In this document: positions 34,828-44,861 of the stretch, one piece after another
Layout: each line of letters opens with the position of its first letter
Numbering within the stretch: position 1 is the stretch's first letter
NCBI GenBank assembly: GCA_014621425.1
Contig: JAANBB010000136.1
Location: 1-64,000, forward strand
Direction: 5' to 3'
Origin: Cylindrodendrum hubeiense
Taxonomy: Eukaryota > Ascomycota > Sordariomycetes > Hypocreales > Nectriaceae
Length of the DNA stretch: 64,000 nt
Notes under the pieces: generated by a model
The model's input: only the letters and a program-made list of their open reading frames with translations
Told to the model about the DNA's origin: nothing
The model's database searches: none
Position numbers and translations under genes: made by a program

Positions 34828-35395
34828 TTTTGGTATAGCCTCGAAGGTGATGGTTGTGATATGGAGGCGTAGCTATGTTGAATTGTGAGGAGAGCGGCGT
34901 GTCTCGTTATAAGGTTCGAGGAGTAGGTCCAGATTGAGAGCAGGAGCTGAGCAGATATAATGCAGTGGGCCCAGCGGATTAAGTGAAGAGAATATCGGGT
35001 CCTTTTGGAGTAGCAGTGTACCCCAATGCTCCCAGCGCATCCCTGGCTTCTTCGTAAGTAGGAATCATGGAGCTAGGGATGGTATCCGCAACAGCAAGCA
35101 GGCAGGGGGTGAGCTTATGTGGGCTGTCCACCGCACTGGGAAATGCAATAGAGGCAAACGAAGCAGTAATGCCGACATGGATAGCGGGATGAGAGCTAAT
35201 GCAGGGTGATGATTAAATTCACAGTTTTCCTTCAAAGGTGGCGTTGGGTGACGATATACAATGCCGACCCCTGGGGTGTGAGGTCGGACAGGTACCCTGA
35301 CAGAATCACCATTCTGTCAAGGCAAGAATTGAGACCCGAAGGAGAGGAGCAACTGAACAATCGTACCTATTGGATGATCAGCTTGAAAGTTATGA

Positions 35396-35860
35396 CAGGG
35401 GGGTGCAATGTCCAGGTGTGGCGGGGAGAGTCGCAGCCGGATTGGTCAACTCAGGCCGGCCAACTTACGCCGGAAATTTTGTCTAGACATTTTGTCTGGA
35501 TATCTTGTCTGGACATTTTGTCTGAAGGAGTGGGGGAGGTCGCAACCGATTGGTCAACTCAAGCCGGCCAACTTAGGCTGGACATTTTGACTGGACATGC
35601 TTGCCCAGATATGACAGGGTGCAATGTCCAGGTGTGGGGAGGTCGCAGCCGGATTGGTCGACTCAGGCCGGACATGCTTGCCGGACATGCTTGCCCAGAC
35701 ATGCTTGCCCAGACATNCTTGCCCAGACATTCTTGCCCAGTCATTCTTGCCCAGACATTCTTGCCCAGCCAACTCGCTCTAGCTGACTCGGCTAGCCAAC
35801 TCGGGCTAGTTTGCCAACTCGAGCCAGCCAACGTGCCACAACAACCAACAAATGAACCGT
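35396..35860. repeat. Composite tandem repeat with an unresolved base
   Basis: Two layers are visible. A longer unit containing GCAATGTCCAGGTGTGG and then CAGCCGGATTGGTC occurs at about 35404 and 35628, with a partial copy near 35530. Between and after them a 14-15 bp unit of the form ACATGCTTGCCCAG is repeated about seven times (35676-35770), with variants ACATTCTTGCCCAG. The base at 35717 is N, consistent with assembly trouble in a repeat. Shadow open frames across it are not genes. Confidence 0.8.
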
Positions 35861-36316
35861 GACCTCTGTGGGGTGGCTCCTGGTCACTCGGCTGACTTCC
35901 TGATAGCATTTTGCGCCATACAGGCATCGGAAGCCTGAACGCGTTTGCTTTGTCATGTCAACCGATAAATGCGAGGTGCGCCGTACTATCCACACTCGCT
36001 TACGCCGGCGTGTTCTCAGGCCAAAGCCCAGTTTTGGATCTTCCTTCCTTTGCCCATTTCAAACCTTCTAGCTGTTTCTAAAAGCCTGTGTGTGTCCAAG
36101 GGCAGGCAAGTATCTAAGGTTCTTTGCGACCACAGTATGGTGTGTTTCTCTTAGGACGGTTTGACCATTTTTAAATATCAGAACCCCACCTCCCTAACCA
36201 ACTAATCATCATGCGGATTATGTAGGCACTATTCACGGGCTAGTTTTTTCTCATTACATGTACCACAATCTCCAGGATTATATTCACAGCCATATAAATT
36301 TAGGTGGATGTAGATT

Positions 36317-36753
36317 GAGTATTGCTATTCGCACAGGTAAAATCCCGTGACCTCACTTTCTTCGCGCAGCATCGGGAATGCAGGCAACATTGAGCAAATT
36401 CAATTGACACCTACATATTCGTAATAGCCTGTGAGCCCTACAATTGCCAAATCTTTCAAAAAAAAATTGCATCTCTTGTATTTCCCCGTGAAGAATAGTA
36501 ATTATTTTGCCGGTTTGGCTGTGATGACTGTGACGGCGGCTCCGGCTGTGTGGCCGGGATGATGAAGGCAGTGCTGTCGACGCCCTGCTCCCTCGCCCTT
36601 ATCCGCCTCCCGTTCCTCTGCCCCTCGCATTTGGTGATAACAGCGCATCTTCAACGGCAAGAAAAGAGGTCTGTAATGGAGGAAGTTGTGAGACATTGAC
36701 CTGCTGTGTATGCGATAAGTCATATGGTGTTATCTGTGCGAACAGTAATACTC
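36317..36753. mobile_element. Probable MITE, 437 bp, with 24-bp terminal inverted repeats
   Basis: The left end starts GAGTATTGCTATTCGCACAG (36317 onward). The right end, read from 36753 on the minus strand, starts GAGTATTACTGTTCGCACAG. Over 24 bp, 21 match and all three differences are transitions. The right end is followed by TA, suggesting insertion at a TA dinucleotide as for Tc1/mariner-type elements; the left flank is TT. No transposase frame lies inside, so it would be non-autonomous. The first 19 bp of the left end recur exactly at 63300-63318. Confidence 0.6.
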
Positions 36754-37302
36754 TATAGATCATACGACGCGAGTTGATCTCGGAGATCTGGTCGTCTAGA
36801 CTCCTAAGTTATATCGACCCAGGTTACATGTCCAAATGCCTATTTTATACAAATCTCATGTCAATTTAGATAGATTTGCAAGGTTTGTCTCAAATTTACC
36901 CATCAGAAGACCTAGATCCAGAGGGGCACAAGCATGAGGATCAGACATAATATCGTAGGTTGAGGACTATTCAAAAAGAAGAGTTTTTCTTCCAATAAGA
37001 ATCTGAGGGAGTCTTGTTTCCCCGAAGACATTGAAATAATGTTCGATTGATACAAACTAGCTTGCAAAAGTGCAAGGTGCACTCCTTCAAGTGCAGCAGG
37101 AGATAGACTATGCCAAAACATCAAACCATTCAACATTCTAGTTATATCCCATAGCTTGCCAAACAACCCAAAAAGTAAATCCCGCTTCTGGTTAGCACCT
37201 AGGTTGGTTTTGTACGTTTCACCAGCTAGCTATTCCCTATCTTTCAGTTCCCTTGATCCCAAGCAACCTGACTTATGACAAAAGAAAAAGGTCAACCCGC
37301 CC

Positions 37303-39236
37303 TCAGTTATCAAGCTCTCTAAACAAAACCATCTTGGATGGATCAGGGATAGACTGCACCAATGTGTTAGTTTTGGTCGCGCTGCGAGGGTTGATAAACA
37401 AGTAAGCTTACCATGTGAGCGAACTCCATGTTGGGGTATCGCTTCGCGCTGCCGATAACATTCTTCACCTCGTAGCGCATGAGGAAATTGGCCACGATCA
37501 TCTTGATCTCGTTCGCGGCAAAGAATCTACCTGGGCAGGCATGACGCCCGTAGCCAAAGGTGAGACTGTTTTGACTGACGCTGACGAATTGGTTGAGAGC
37601 AGAGCCTTCCACGGAGCCACCGGCTTTAGCCTCCTGTCTGAGTCTGTAGAAGCGCAACGGATCCATCTCATCTGCCTTGGGAAACAGCTCGCAATCGGAG
37701 TTGACTGCAACCGCTGGGACCTCAATTATCACGCCGGCGGGAATCACTTGTCCGTTGGAAAGTGTGAACGATTTCAAGACCTTGCGCTGGAAAGATGCTG
37801 TTGTCGAATTAGTTGAAGTTACTTCGGTACTTGATGGATCATCCTACCCATTGACGCCGGATGGAGGCGGAGTGTCTCCTTCAGAAAGCTGTCCAGCTTC
37901 TTCATCGACTGCAGTGCGTTACCAGTGAAAACACCACCATTGTCCGCGAGTGCCTGCTGAGCCTCTTCACGGAGCTCAACGGCAAGTTCTGGTAGGGCTG
38001 CAAGGTCGTAGAATCTGTAATGTTCTTAGCTTCGGTTCAAAGTAACGAGGAGAGGAGGAACCAACACGTTTGTAGCAGTAAGCGTGGTGGTGTGAATGGC
38101 CGCAAAACTAATACCCAGCTGAACCTTGGCCATGTTGCGGCTATTCTTGTCAGGAAACTTCTCTCTTCCATCCATGATCCACTGAAGCATATCATCGGGC
38201 TTCTCGAATGATGGGTCTTTAGCAGCCTCCTCTCTGCCTTCAACAACTGGCGTCAGGAAGTCATCGAATTCCTTGATTCTCTGATCGAGTTTTTTTAGTT
38301 GGGGAAGTCGGTTTGCGATCAGAGGGCGCAGCCAAGGACGGACGCGTTGAACTGCACGCTGGGCTTCCATGACCTCCATCGTATAGTTGATGGCGGCATC
38401 CAAATACTGGTCAGTTCGGCAAAGCTCGGGGCCAATAAACATTCGCCCAGATACCATCCCCACAACTCGCAGGAGAATATGGTGAATGTTGATCTCGGTC
38501 CAGTCCTGCCCTTCGGGCATTTCCAGCTCAAATGCTTCTCGAACCTCCTGGGCGATTATTGGGTTGAGGCGCACTAATGATTGTAAGCCGTTGCCGCTTG
38601 GTCTACCTCCACGTAAGTAGTTGTTTCTGGTTCATCATACCTAGGGATGGTGTCAAATTCGCCTTTATCGTATGTGGTACGATCGGAACGTATGTTTCTA
38701 CCCGAGTGTACTTGGTTTCCATGCTCTGTGCAATGAATAATTAGTGAAGAACAATCTAGTGCTGACACAAACTTACATCATCGACAGCAGCTTCCATACT
38801 GACAACATTATCCGGTAGCTTCTTCAGCTCTGGAAGAAAACTAGGAGACAAAACCACAATGGAGGCATCTAAATCTCATCGTTAGATAGCCACTTGTGAT
38901 GAAAAGAAGCGGGGCTAAATACTTCGAGAGGTGGTGATTCTGAACGCGCCATCTTTGAACTAGTCGATACTTCCATTAGATACGTCGTAGGTGTGCTGCA
39001 TTGGAGAAAGTCACCTTTCGATAGCCGTCGTTGTATAGCTTTCTAGCCCCAGCGAGATAAGCCTGCCTCCTCTTCTCGGTTCCCCCCAACTCCTCCCCAA
39101 TAAATGGGATCTTCCAAAGTTGGGATCGTTGCAGGATGTGCGGCCCAACAATGGCAGCCAGGAAAAGAAGCAGAGCAGTTGATAAGACGGGCGAATGGTC
39201 TAGGATCAAGCTGGTGAGAGACTGAGAAGTCGTCAT
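37303..39236 (-). CDS. Cytochrome P450 monooxygenase (ent-kaurene-oxidase-like fungal group)
   Basis: Eight exons (39236-39015, 38959-38923, 38868-38777, 38725-38641, 38573-38066, 38014-37848, 37797-37412, 37353-37303) give 515 residues. An N-terminal membrane anchor (STALLLFLAAIVG) precedes the catalytic domain. The I-helix is GISFAAIHTTTLTATN, the K-helix KETLRLHP, then DPLRFYRLR and the heme loop FGYGRHACPGRFFA with Cys458 as iron ligand. The VPIVPHTIKANLTPSLVRLN region resembles fungal P450s of the ent-kaurene-oxidase/CYP68-like type, which oxidise terpenoids, polyketides and sphinganine-like chains. It is anchored in the ER. The fifth intron uses a weak donor (GTTGGT). It marks the probable right edge of the metabolic cluster. 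Confidence 0.92.
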
Positions 39237-41052
39237 GGTGTGATGCTGTAGTCGTGGGTCGTGTTGTATTGGTGTGGCTGTGAATCGAGTGGTTGTTGTT
39301 TAGACTATAATGATGAAAGAAGTTGTTAATATTCTATTCAGACTTGCGATGATGCCGACTTATATTCCTGCTTCTTGGCTGTCATTTAAGGTTGTCTCAC
39401 GTTTCATCTTCATGTAATGCTGTATTACTTGGCATCGGTCTCGGTTCCGTATTCGTCTTTAGTAAACACTCTGCACTGATTCGACAGATGATCACAACGG
39501 CCCTTGCATGTCGATCTCACGGCAGTGCGAAATTGTTTATTTGTTAAACCCGAGTGGAGCCATGGAGAATGCACTATAGCCGTGGAAGCATGTCCCAAGG
39601 ACGGAGTCTAGGAACGACCCGTCATCCCGATTGCGTTACAAGGCACCCACGTTCTGTGTAGATCTGGTTTAGCTTTCTGCACTGCCCTGCGCATTGATTG
39701 TTTGACAGTCTTTAGTGACGACGCAATGTCGTCTCTCGGGAGCGGTAGTGATCTGCTTTGACGCAACTGAGATTGGCCAGGATTTTAGCGCCTGCTTAAT
39801 TTGTATCGTTCCATCTGCCGATACTCCTTTGCGAGCCGAGCGCACGGTTGCATTCTCGGGTTCGGTTTCGCATCCCCGCTTCTTCAGGCGCATGAGTTGC
39901 CTCACTGGGAGACACCTGTAAAGACCAGCCGGTTAGAAGGCGCACGCACGGGCTGACGTTACGTCTCAAAGATACAGGCTTAGCGGAGATAAGCCCCCTG
40001 GGGGTCAACAGCGATACGGCGATAAGGTGCGGGCTAAGGGTCGCGCGGTGGAAGTGCAATCTTTTGCTGGTATTCCAAAAATACTGCACTCCTCCAGATA
40101 ATTCATGGTTCTATAAATAATTATTTAACAGCCTGCGGCCCACAATTCACAGGACAATAGCATCTGCTATCTCATATTTATCCCAAAGGCATAACCAATC
40201 TTCCGAGTCCCCATCTTTAGTCTTGGTTCATCCTGTGGACGACAAAATCGCTTCCTCACCCTGACGCACTGCTGCCGGTGTCCCTTACTCATCCTGATCC
40301 TAGCGAACATTTGATGGTACAAGCAGCTTTCTTTAGCCTTTACACCAAACTGGGCCCCGAGCTTACTGATCACGACGAGGGTGAGTTGCTCGGGTTTGGC
40401 ACCATAACGAATGCTGGCTGCATTATTTTCTTGTCATTCATCAACTCTAGTCGCCTCGTTGATTGTCTAAATTGGTAGGCGGGGTAAGTGCTGTGAAAAC
40501 AAGCCAATTAGAAAAATGGCTTCTGGACGCCACCATCTGACATATCCAGTCAACCCTGGAAATCAGACTAGGTGGCGTTTGTCCGGGACAGTCTTGAACC
40601 CGAATTTCTCCCCATTTCACAGGGAGACGAATCAGAAAACTGGCCTCCATTGCTTTGATTGTCGCATGTGCTTGGGTGAATCAGAAAATTGGCCTTTAAT
40701 CTCTTGTGCGGCGAATCACAAATTTGGCTCCTGGGACGGATCAGATTACGTAGACACACACATATCCATAGCTTTGTCACTGGGTCATACAAAGCTATAA
40801 ATCAGGCCCAGTTTCTCGGGTGGTAATGCACTACTCAAAACTTCACGGCGGGGTTGGGTGGCTTCTGGCTATTCTTCCACGTCTCTCAGTTACGCCCACT
40901 GCCAAATCCTCTCCATTCCGTTACAGAATGAGGGGAAGTTCTTTGGAACAAAATATTTTGACGCTACATCTTTATTCTAGACCCTAAGCTGAGAATATCC
41001 TACACGTTCTCAAACGGTCATCTTTATCCCAACCATTGGTCTTCGTCGCTGG
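39237..41052. other. Intergenic 1.8 kb with short dispersed repeats
   Basis: No gene is supported. An AATATAAG box near 39358-39367 (minus strand) lies about 125 bp upstream of the P450 ATG. Three related short motifs GAATCAGAAAACTGGCC, GAATCAGAAAATTGGCC and GAATCACAAATTTGGC occur at about 40629, 40678 and 40713 and may be part of a decayed repeat. Confidence 0.5.
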
Positions 41053-42207
41053 ATGCTATCAAACACGCATCGACCGATGGTAACGACGTGCGTTGGTACC
41101 TACCCTACACCATCTCAAAGCGAGGTCCACGACTAGATCTATTGAACTTCGTGAGTATCCCCACTCCTTCGTCTTCAAGTGGTGTGGTCGCGTGGCTTCA
41201 AATCCACGCGCCCTTACCATTCAAGGAGACCAATACTTTAATGATGACCCCGCAATAAGTGGAATACACCCGTTCGGATATGAAACTTGCCCCCTCGAAA
41301 ACAGTTACGATGATCGTGTCACTACTTCCCTTTTTAGCTATCAGGATTGTATGCCAGCCGAAAGTGAGGGCTTATGGCAGGAACAGTGTCTTCTAGGCGA
41401 TGGCCATTTGATCAAACCCTGTTGTCTTGCTGCTGACGATCATGGTTTGGGTCAAGAACATCAATGCAATGATGGCTACGACCATGATTGTGGCGCAGGG
41501 GATGGGCTCCAGCAACAGTTTCTCCCTTGCTCCCCTCCTTATCATTCCTCGACGCCTGGCGAGTTCAACATCTCTGAAATCTCTGGAAATATATCATCTT
41601 TTCAGCTCGAACCAAACTGGTTTTCAACAGTCCCGCTTTCATCGCTAGCTGATATAGACACTTGCTCTATTTTCTCGATTTCTCTTCCGCAAGACCTCAT
41701 GTTGCCCAATTCTGCTCCCGCGATCTGCCAAAGGTGCCCGAAGAAGTTTCCGACCATCGACAAATTGAAGTAAAGCATCCTGGCCTGAATATAGTTTAGC
41801 ACACCAGTAACTAACGAGGCCCTAGTGAGCATATGCAATCAGATCATCCTAAACCGGGTTGCCACTGTCGCTGTGGTCGTGACGATTGCCGACAAGAAAT
41901 CTGCGAGGCGCCGTTTCGGTGCGGTTGCGGTTTACAATACAACCAGAAAAATAAATTCAGGGAGCATCTTAGGAACTCTAGGCGCCGACACATTCGGTGC
42001 TGCTGCGGAATAATCAAACGTGAAGAAAAGTTCAAGCAACACGCTGCTAGTTGCAACAAAGGAACCCAACCGTACATCTGTTGGCGACCATTTCCATTTC
42101 CAGCACACTATGCTGAATTTGCAACCAAGGATGAGATCATGGACCACTACGACCAGTGCAAAAGACCGAGGAAAGGGCGACCGCCGAAGAGAAGAATTCA
42201 AGATTAA
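41053..42207 (+). CDS. C2H2-type zinc-finger protein, 5' end uncertain
   Basis: The 3' half is firm: exon ending 41769, intron 41770-41825, exon 41826-42207. The intron splits a C2H2 finger that reads CQRCPKKFPTIDKLNEHMQS then DH across the junction (Cys-x2-Cys, His-x4-His). It is followed by a Cys-rich tail CHCRCGRDDCRQEICEAPF with further CxC pairs and a basic C-terminus RPRKGRPPKRR that could bind DNA or act as a nuclear signal. The N-terminal part has no ATG in the main frame before 41350. A model with first exon 41053-41079 and second exon from 41180 joins in frame (332 residues) but is only a proposal. Role unknown. Confidence 0.6.
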
Positions 42208-42366
42208 CTACGACATAAGGTGTTGATTTGGTTGCCTTGTTTTTGTCTTCCGACTTGCATCTTTTAGGCAGCTGGCCGTCTAGGGTTGAAGAAGACTGCG
42301 GTTGTGCCGGGTTTGTGAGGGGGCTGGTTTCATATCCGAACGGGGCCACTTATCGCGTGATTGAGG

Positions 42367-42467
42367 GGGCCTCACTATTCGTCGGTCACCACGACTCGTT
42401 GTGTTTCAATGTCACCACGACTCATTGAAACACAACGAGTCGTGGTGACCGGCGAATAGTGAGGCCC
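42367..42467. repeat. Near-perfect 45-bp inverted repeat with 11-nt loop
   Basis: Left arm 42367-42411 and right arm 42423-42467 are complementary at 44 of 45 positions. The 11-nt spacer itself repeats a stretch of the left arm (TCACCACGACT). It lies 160 bp after the zinc-finger stop and 550 bp before the end of the convergent carboxypeptidase gene. As DNA it can extrude a cruciform; as RNA it would form a very stable hairpin. A fold-back mobile element, a terminator-like structure or an inverted duplication are all possible. Confidence 0.9.
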
Positions 42468-43017
42468 TCGAGGACGGGACTGTGATGGAGGAAGGCCAAC
42501 CGCAAGTTATCTTCGTTTTTCTAGGACTCTAGTCGTTGCTTAGTTTACATTGATAGTTGAGGAAAGAAAAAAAAGCATGATCTCGTGAATAATACATAAA
42601 TAGGTGTTCGAAGAAGAAATTGACAGTTTGCTAACTTACTCATTTGGACAGCAAGTCCCATTCATCATCCCTGACTCTGCTCTATGAAAGCAAACCCATA
42701 TCATAAAAATACCCAAACCCTGTGTCCCTGGCAGCCAATTTCTAAGTTTTCTTTACCAAGAGTCGTGTCAATTGCATAGATCAAGATTTTGAACTCGTAT
42801 TCATGAAACCTTTTCATAGATCATAGATGCACCGTGTACATAAGTTTCGTCGCTCCAAATTCCCAAGCTGCATGCTTGGAGTTCCTTCTGCATCGGCAAA
42901 TGGGGTTTGACACATCACATGGATACCGGCACTGATTATTCACTCTGCCCATGACAGTATGCAAACACGAGCTATTCTTTAGGCCAAATCAACCTTCAGA
43001 AATGCTGAGGTCTTTAT
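42468..43017. other. AT-rich gap between convergent genes
   Basis: 550 bp without open frames of note; probably 3' untranslated regions of both neighbours. Confidence 0.55.
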
Positions 43018-44772
43018 TTAGTATGGCCACTGAAATGACGTAGAGATGTTCACTGAGAATGGTGCTCCACTGGACAATGATTTAACACGCCCTAAGACAT
43101 ACTCCAGATGCCTAAACGCAGCAGCTGAAGCATACTGTGGCACCATGTGACCACTCATCTTGACTGTCGAATGTGTGAAGCCGCGTTCGGTATGGGTCGT
43201 TCCTTGAACGTTTCCACCAGCCCAGTTCGCGATATTGTCGTTATTGTTGTCGACGTCTGGGATCAGAAGATCATTTTTGGGTGCCTTTTGAAATCCTTGT
43301 TTTCCATTCCACTTCATCATTTGAATTCCAAGAGCTGTTACGTTTGGCTTGATCACGTAGTCCGCCAGCCCTGACCCAATCAAGACATTACCGGTCTTCT
43401 CAATAAGTGTCTGGAGTTTCTTTTCGTGCTCTGCTCCATCATAATTATCATCACCATCCACAAATACTGGACCCTGACATTCACCCCATTCAGAGTAACT
43501 CAATGGAGCGTGAATGGCCTTGCGGACTTCGGGCACATTGAACCATAGAGTGGCGCCAGCAGGAGTGTATAAAACAGATGGAAAGCCCAGAGGGTCATAC
43601 AGAACCGGGCATGTGTCGAAAATATGATATGAGTTGAAGCATGGATTGATTGCGGTTACGATTTCGTTGAAATGGGCGATGATGTCGCAGCCCTCAATCT
43701 GAACCGACTTCCAAGGCCTTTTGGGAGGCGGGTATGTAAGGTGCGTATCCATGTATTTATCCAACTTGCATTTCTTGTTGTCGTTCTCGAGGATCTTTTT
43801 GTTGGCTTCAGGAATCGAGAAAACATTCTCCCAATGCCGAAAGAAGGCTGGGAAGGTCGCGTGGTCAAAACCTAGGTCGTCGGAATACGGCATGACTGGA
43901 TCGTAGGCTAGTGCGCCTTGGACGTCAAAATAAGTCTTGTCTTTCTGGTCCAGCATAGCAGCCCCAATGTAAGGCACATAAACGCCGGCATAGCTTTCTC
44001 CAGTAATGAAAACTTTTTTGTTTTGGAGCCCGAATGTTTTGACGAAATTCTTCCAGAAGCTGAGGAACTGATCTGCCGTCTCAACGTTATTCGTGGCGGT
44101 AACATTTCCGCTGCTGAATCCAGTGCCAATCGGATACTCAACCCTGGTGGTTTACCGTTAGTGACATGCACTTCCTAGCAAGAGGGGCCGTACCAAATGA
44201 TATTGGCTAGTTTATGCCATGACCAAGGATTTGCAACTGGTTGGAAAGTTCCTGGTCTCCAAGCAAAAGGCCCGTTTTCTTGCAGAAACCCTGGGGAAAT
44301 TGTCAGATATGCCATGATCAACTCTCTTTGTGAACCTCACCTTCCATGGATGAACATCCGGGGCCTCCATTCAACCAAATGACAATATCATCTTTGCCTG
44401 CAGGGTTTTCTGTGGGGAAGAACCAAAAAAACATCTTGTCTTGGTCATCGCTTGCTTTTGTTGCGTCCACGGGGATCAACCCTGCGTAGCTTTCTCCGAC
44501 ATTGAAATTAACATTTGGAATTCCTGTTGGAGACACATAGAAGGCTAGAAGCTATTAGCTTTTTATTTCAAGCCAAGATAATATCTCTTCTTACGAGATG
44601 TCTTTTTGTTGTAGTATTGAGAACCACTGCTATCGCGACGCGTTGTCCGAGTTTCCAAGCCACTCTGTATATGACTGGCAGCCGCTCGACTTAAAAAGAC
44701 AGCTAAGGATAAGGCTTGGAAAACCGGTAAAATGGCTGCAATCAGACCGCTGTTGGGAATTGGCGACCGCAT
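43018..44772 (-). CDS. Serine carboxypeptidase, peptidase family S10
   Basis: Exons 44772-44595, 44544-44341, 44290-44194 and 44143-43018 give 534 residues. A hydrophobic N-terminal segment ([20 protein letters not shown]) should act as a secretion signal. ESYAGLIPV, the [15 protein letters not shown] oxyanion region, [25 protein letters not shown] with nucleophile Ser210, GSGLADYVI for the Asp, and [11 protein letters not shown] with His492 complete the S10 catalytic set. It removes C-terminal residues from peptides at acidic pH, either secreted or vacuolar. The C-terminus [16 protein letters not shown] carries a probable N-glycosylation site. A TATA palindrome lies about 85 bp upstream of the ATG. 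Confidence 0.93.
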
Positions 44773-44849
44773 TCTGACAGGCGAAAGAATGCTTGACTAC
44801 CATGGGTGTGAATAGTGAGCATTAAAGAAGCCGTGATTATTAGCAGATG

Positions 44850-44861
44850 GGTATATATACC
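44850..44861 (-). promoter_or_regulatory. TATA-box palindrome upstream of the carboxypeptidase gene
   Basis: GGTATATATACC, 78-89 bp before the start codon of the minus-strand S10 peptidase gene. Spacing and sequence fit a TATA element. Confidence 0.5.

Larger units (their letters stand above)
34828..37302. other. Repeat-rich intergenic region
   Basis: 2.5 kb without a convincing gene. It holds a decayed tandem repeat array (about 35396-35860, with one undetermined base at 35717) and a probable MITE (36317-36753), both listed separately. The remainder is AT-rich. Confidence 0.6.

Noticed and set aside
35404..35862. Plus-strand frame across the tandem repeat
   Set aside because: It is translated repeat units and contains the undetermined base; no coding evidence.
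41195..41215. Second T-arm-like hairpin (GTGG/CCAC around TTCAAAT)
   Set aside because: Eight-base loop, inside a coding frame, and no other tRNA arms.
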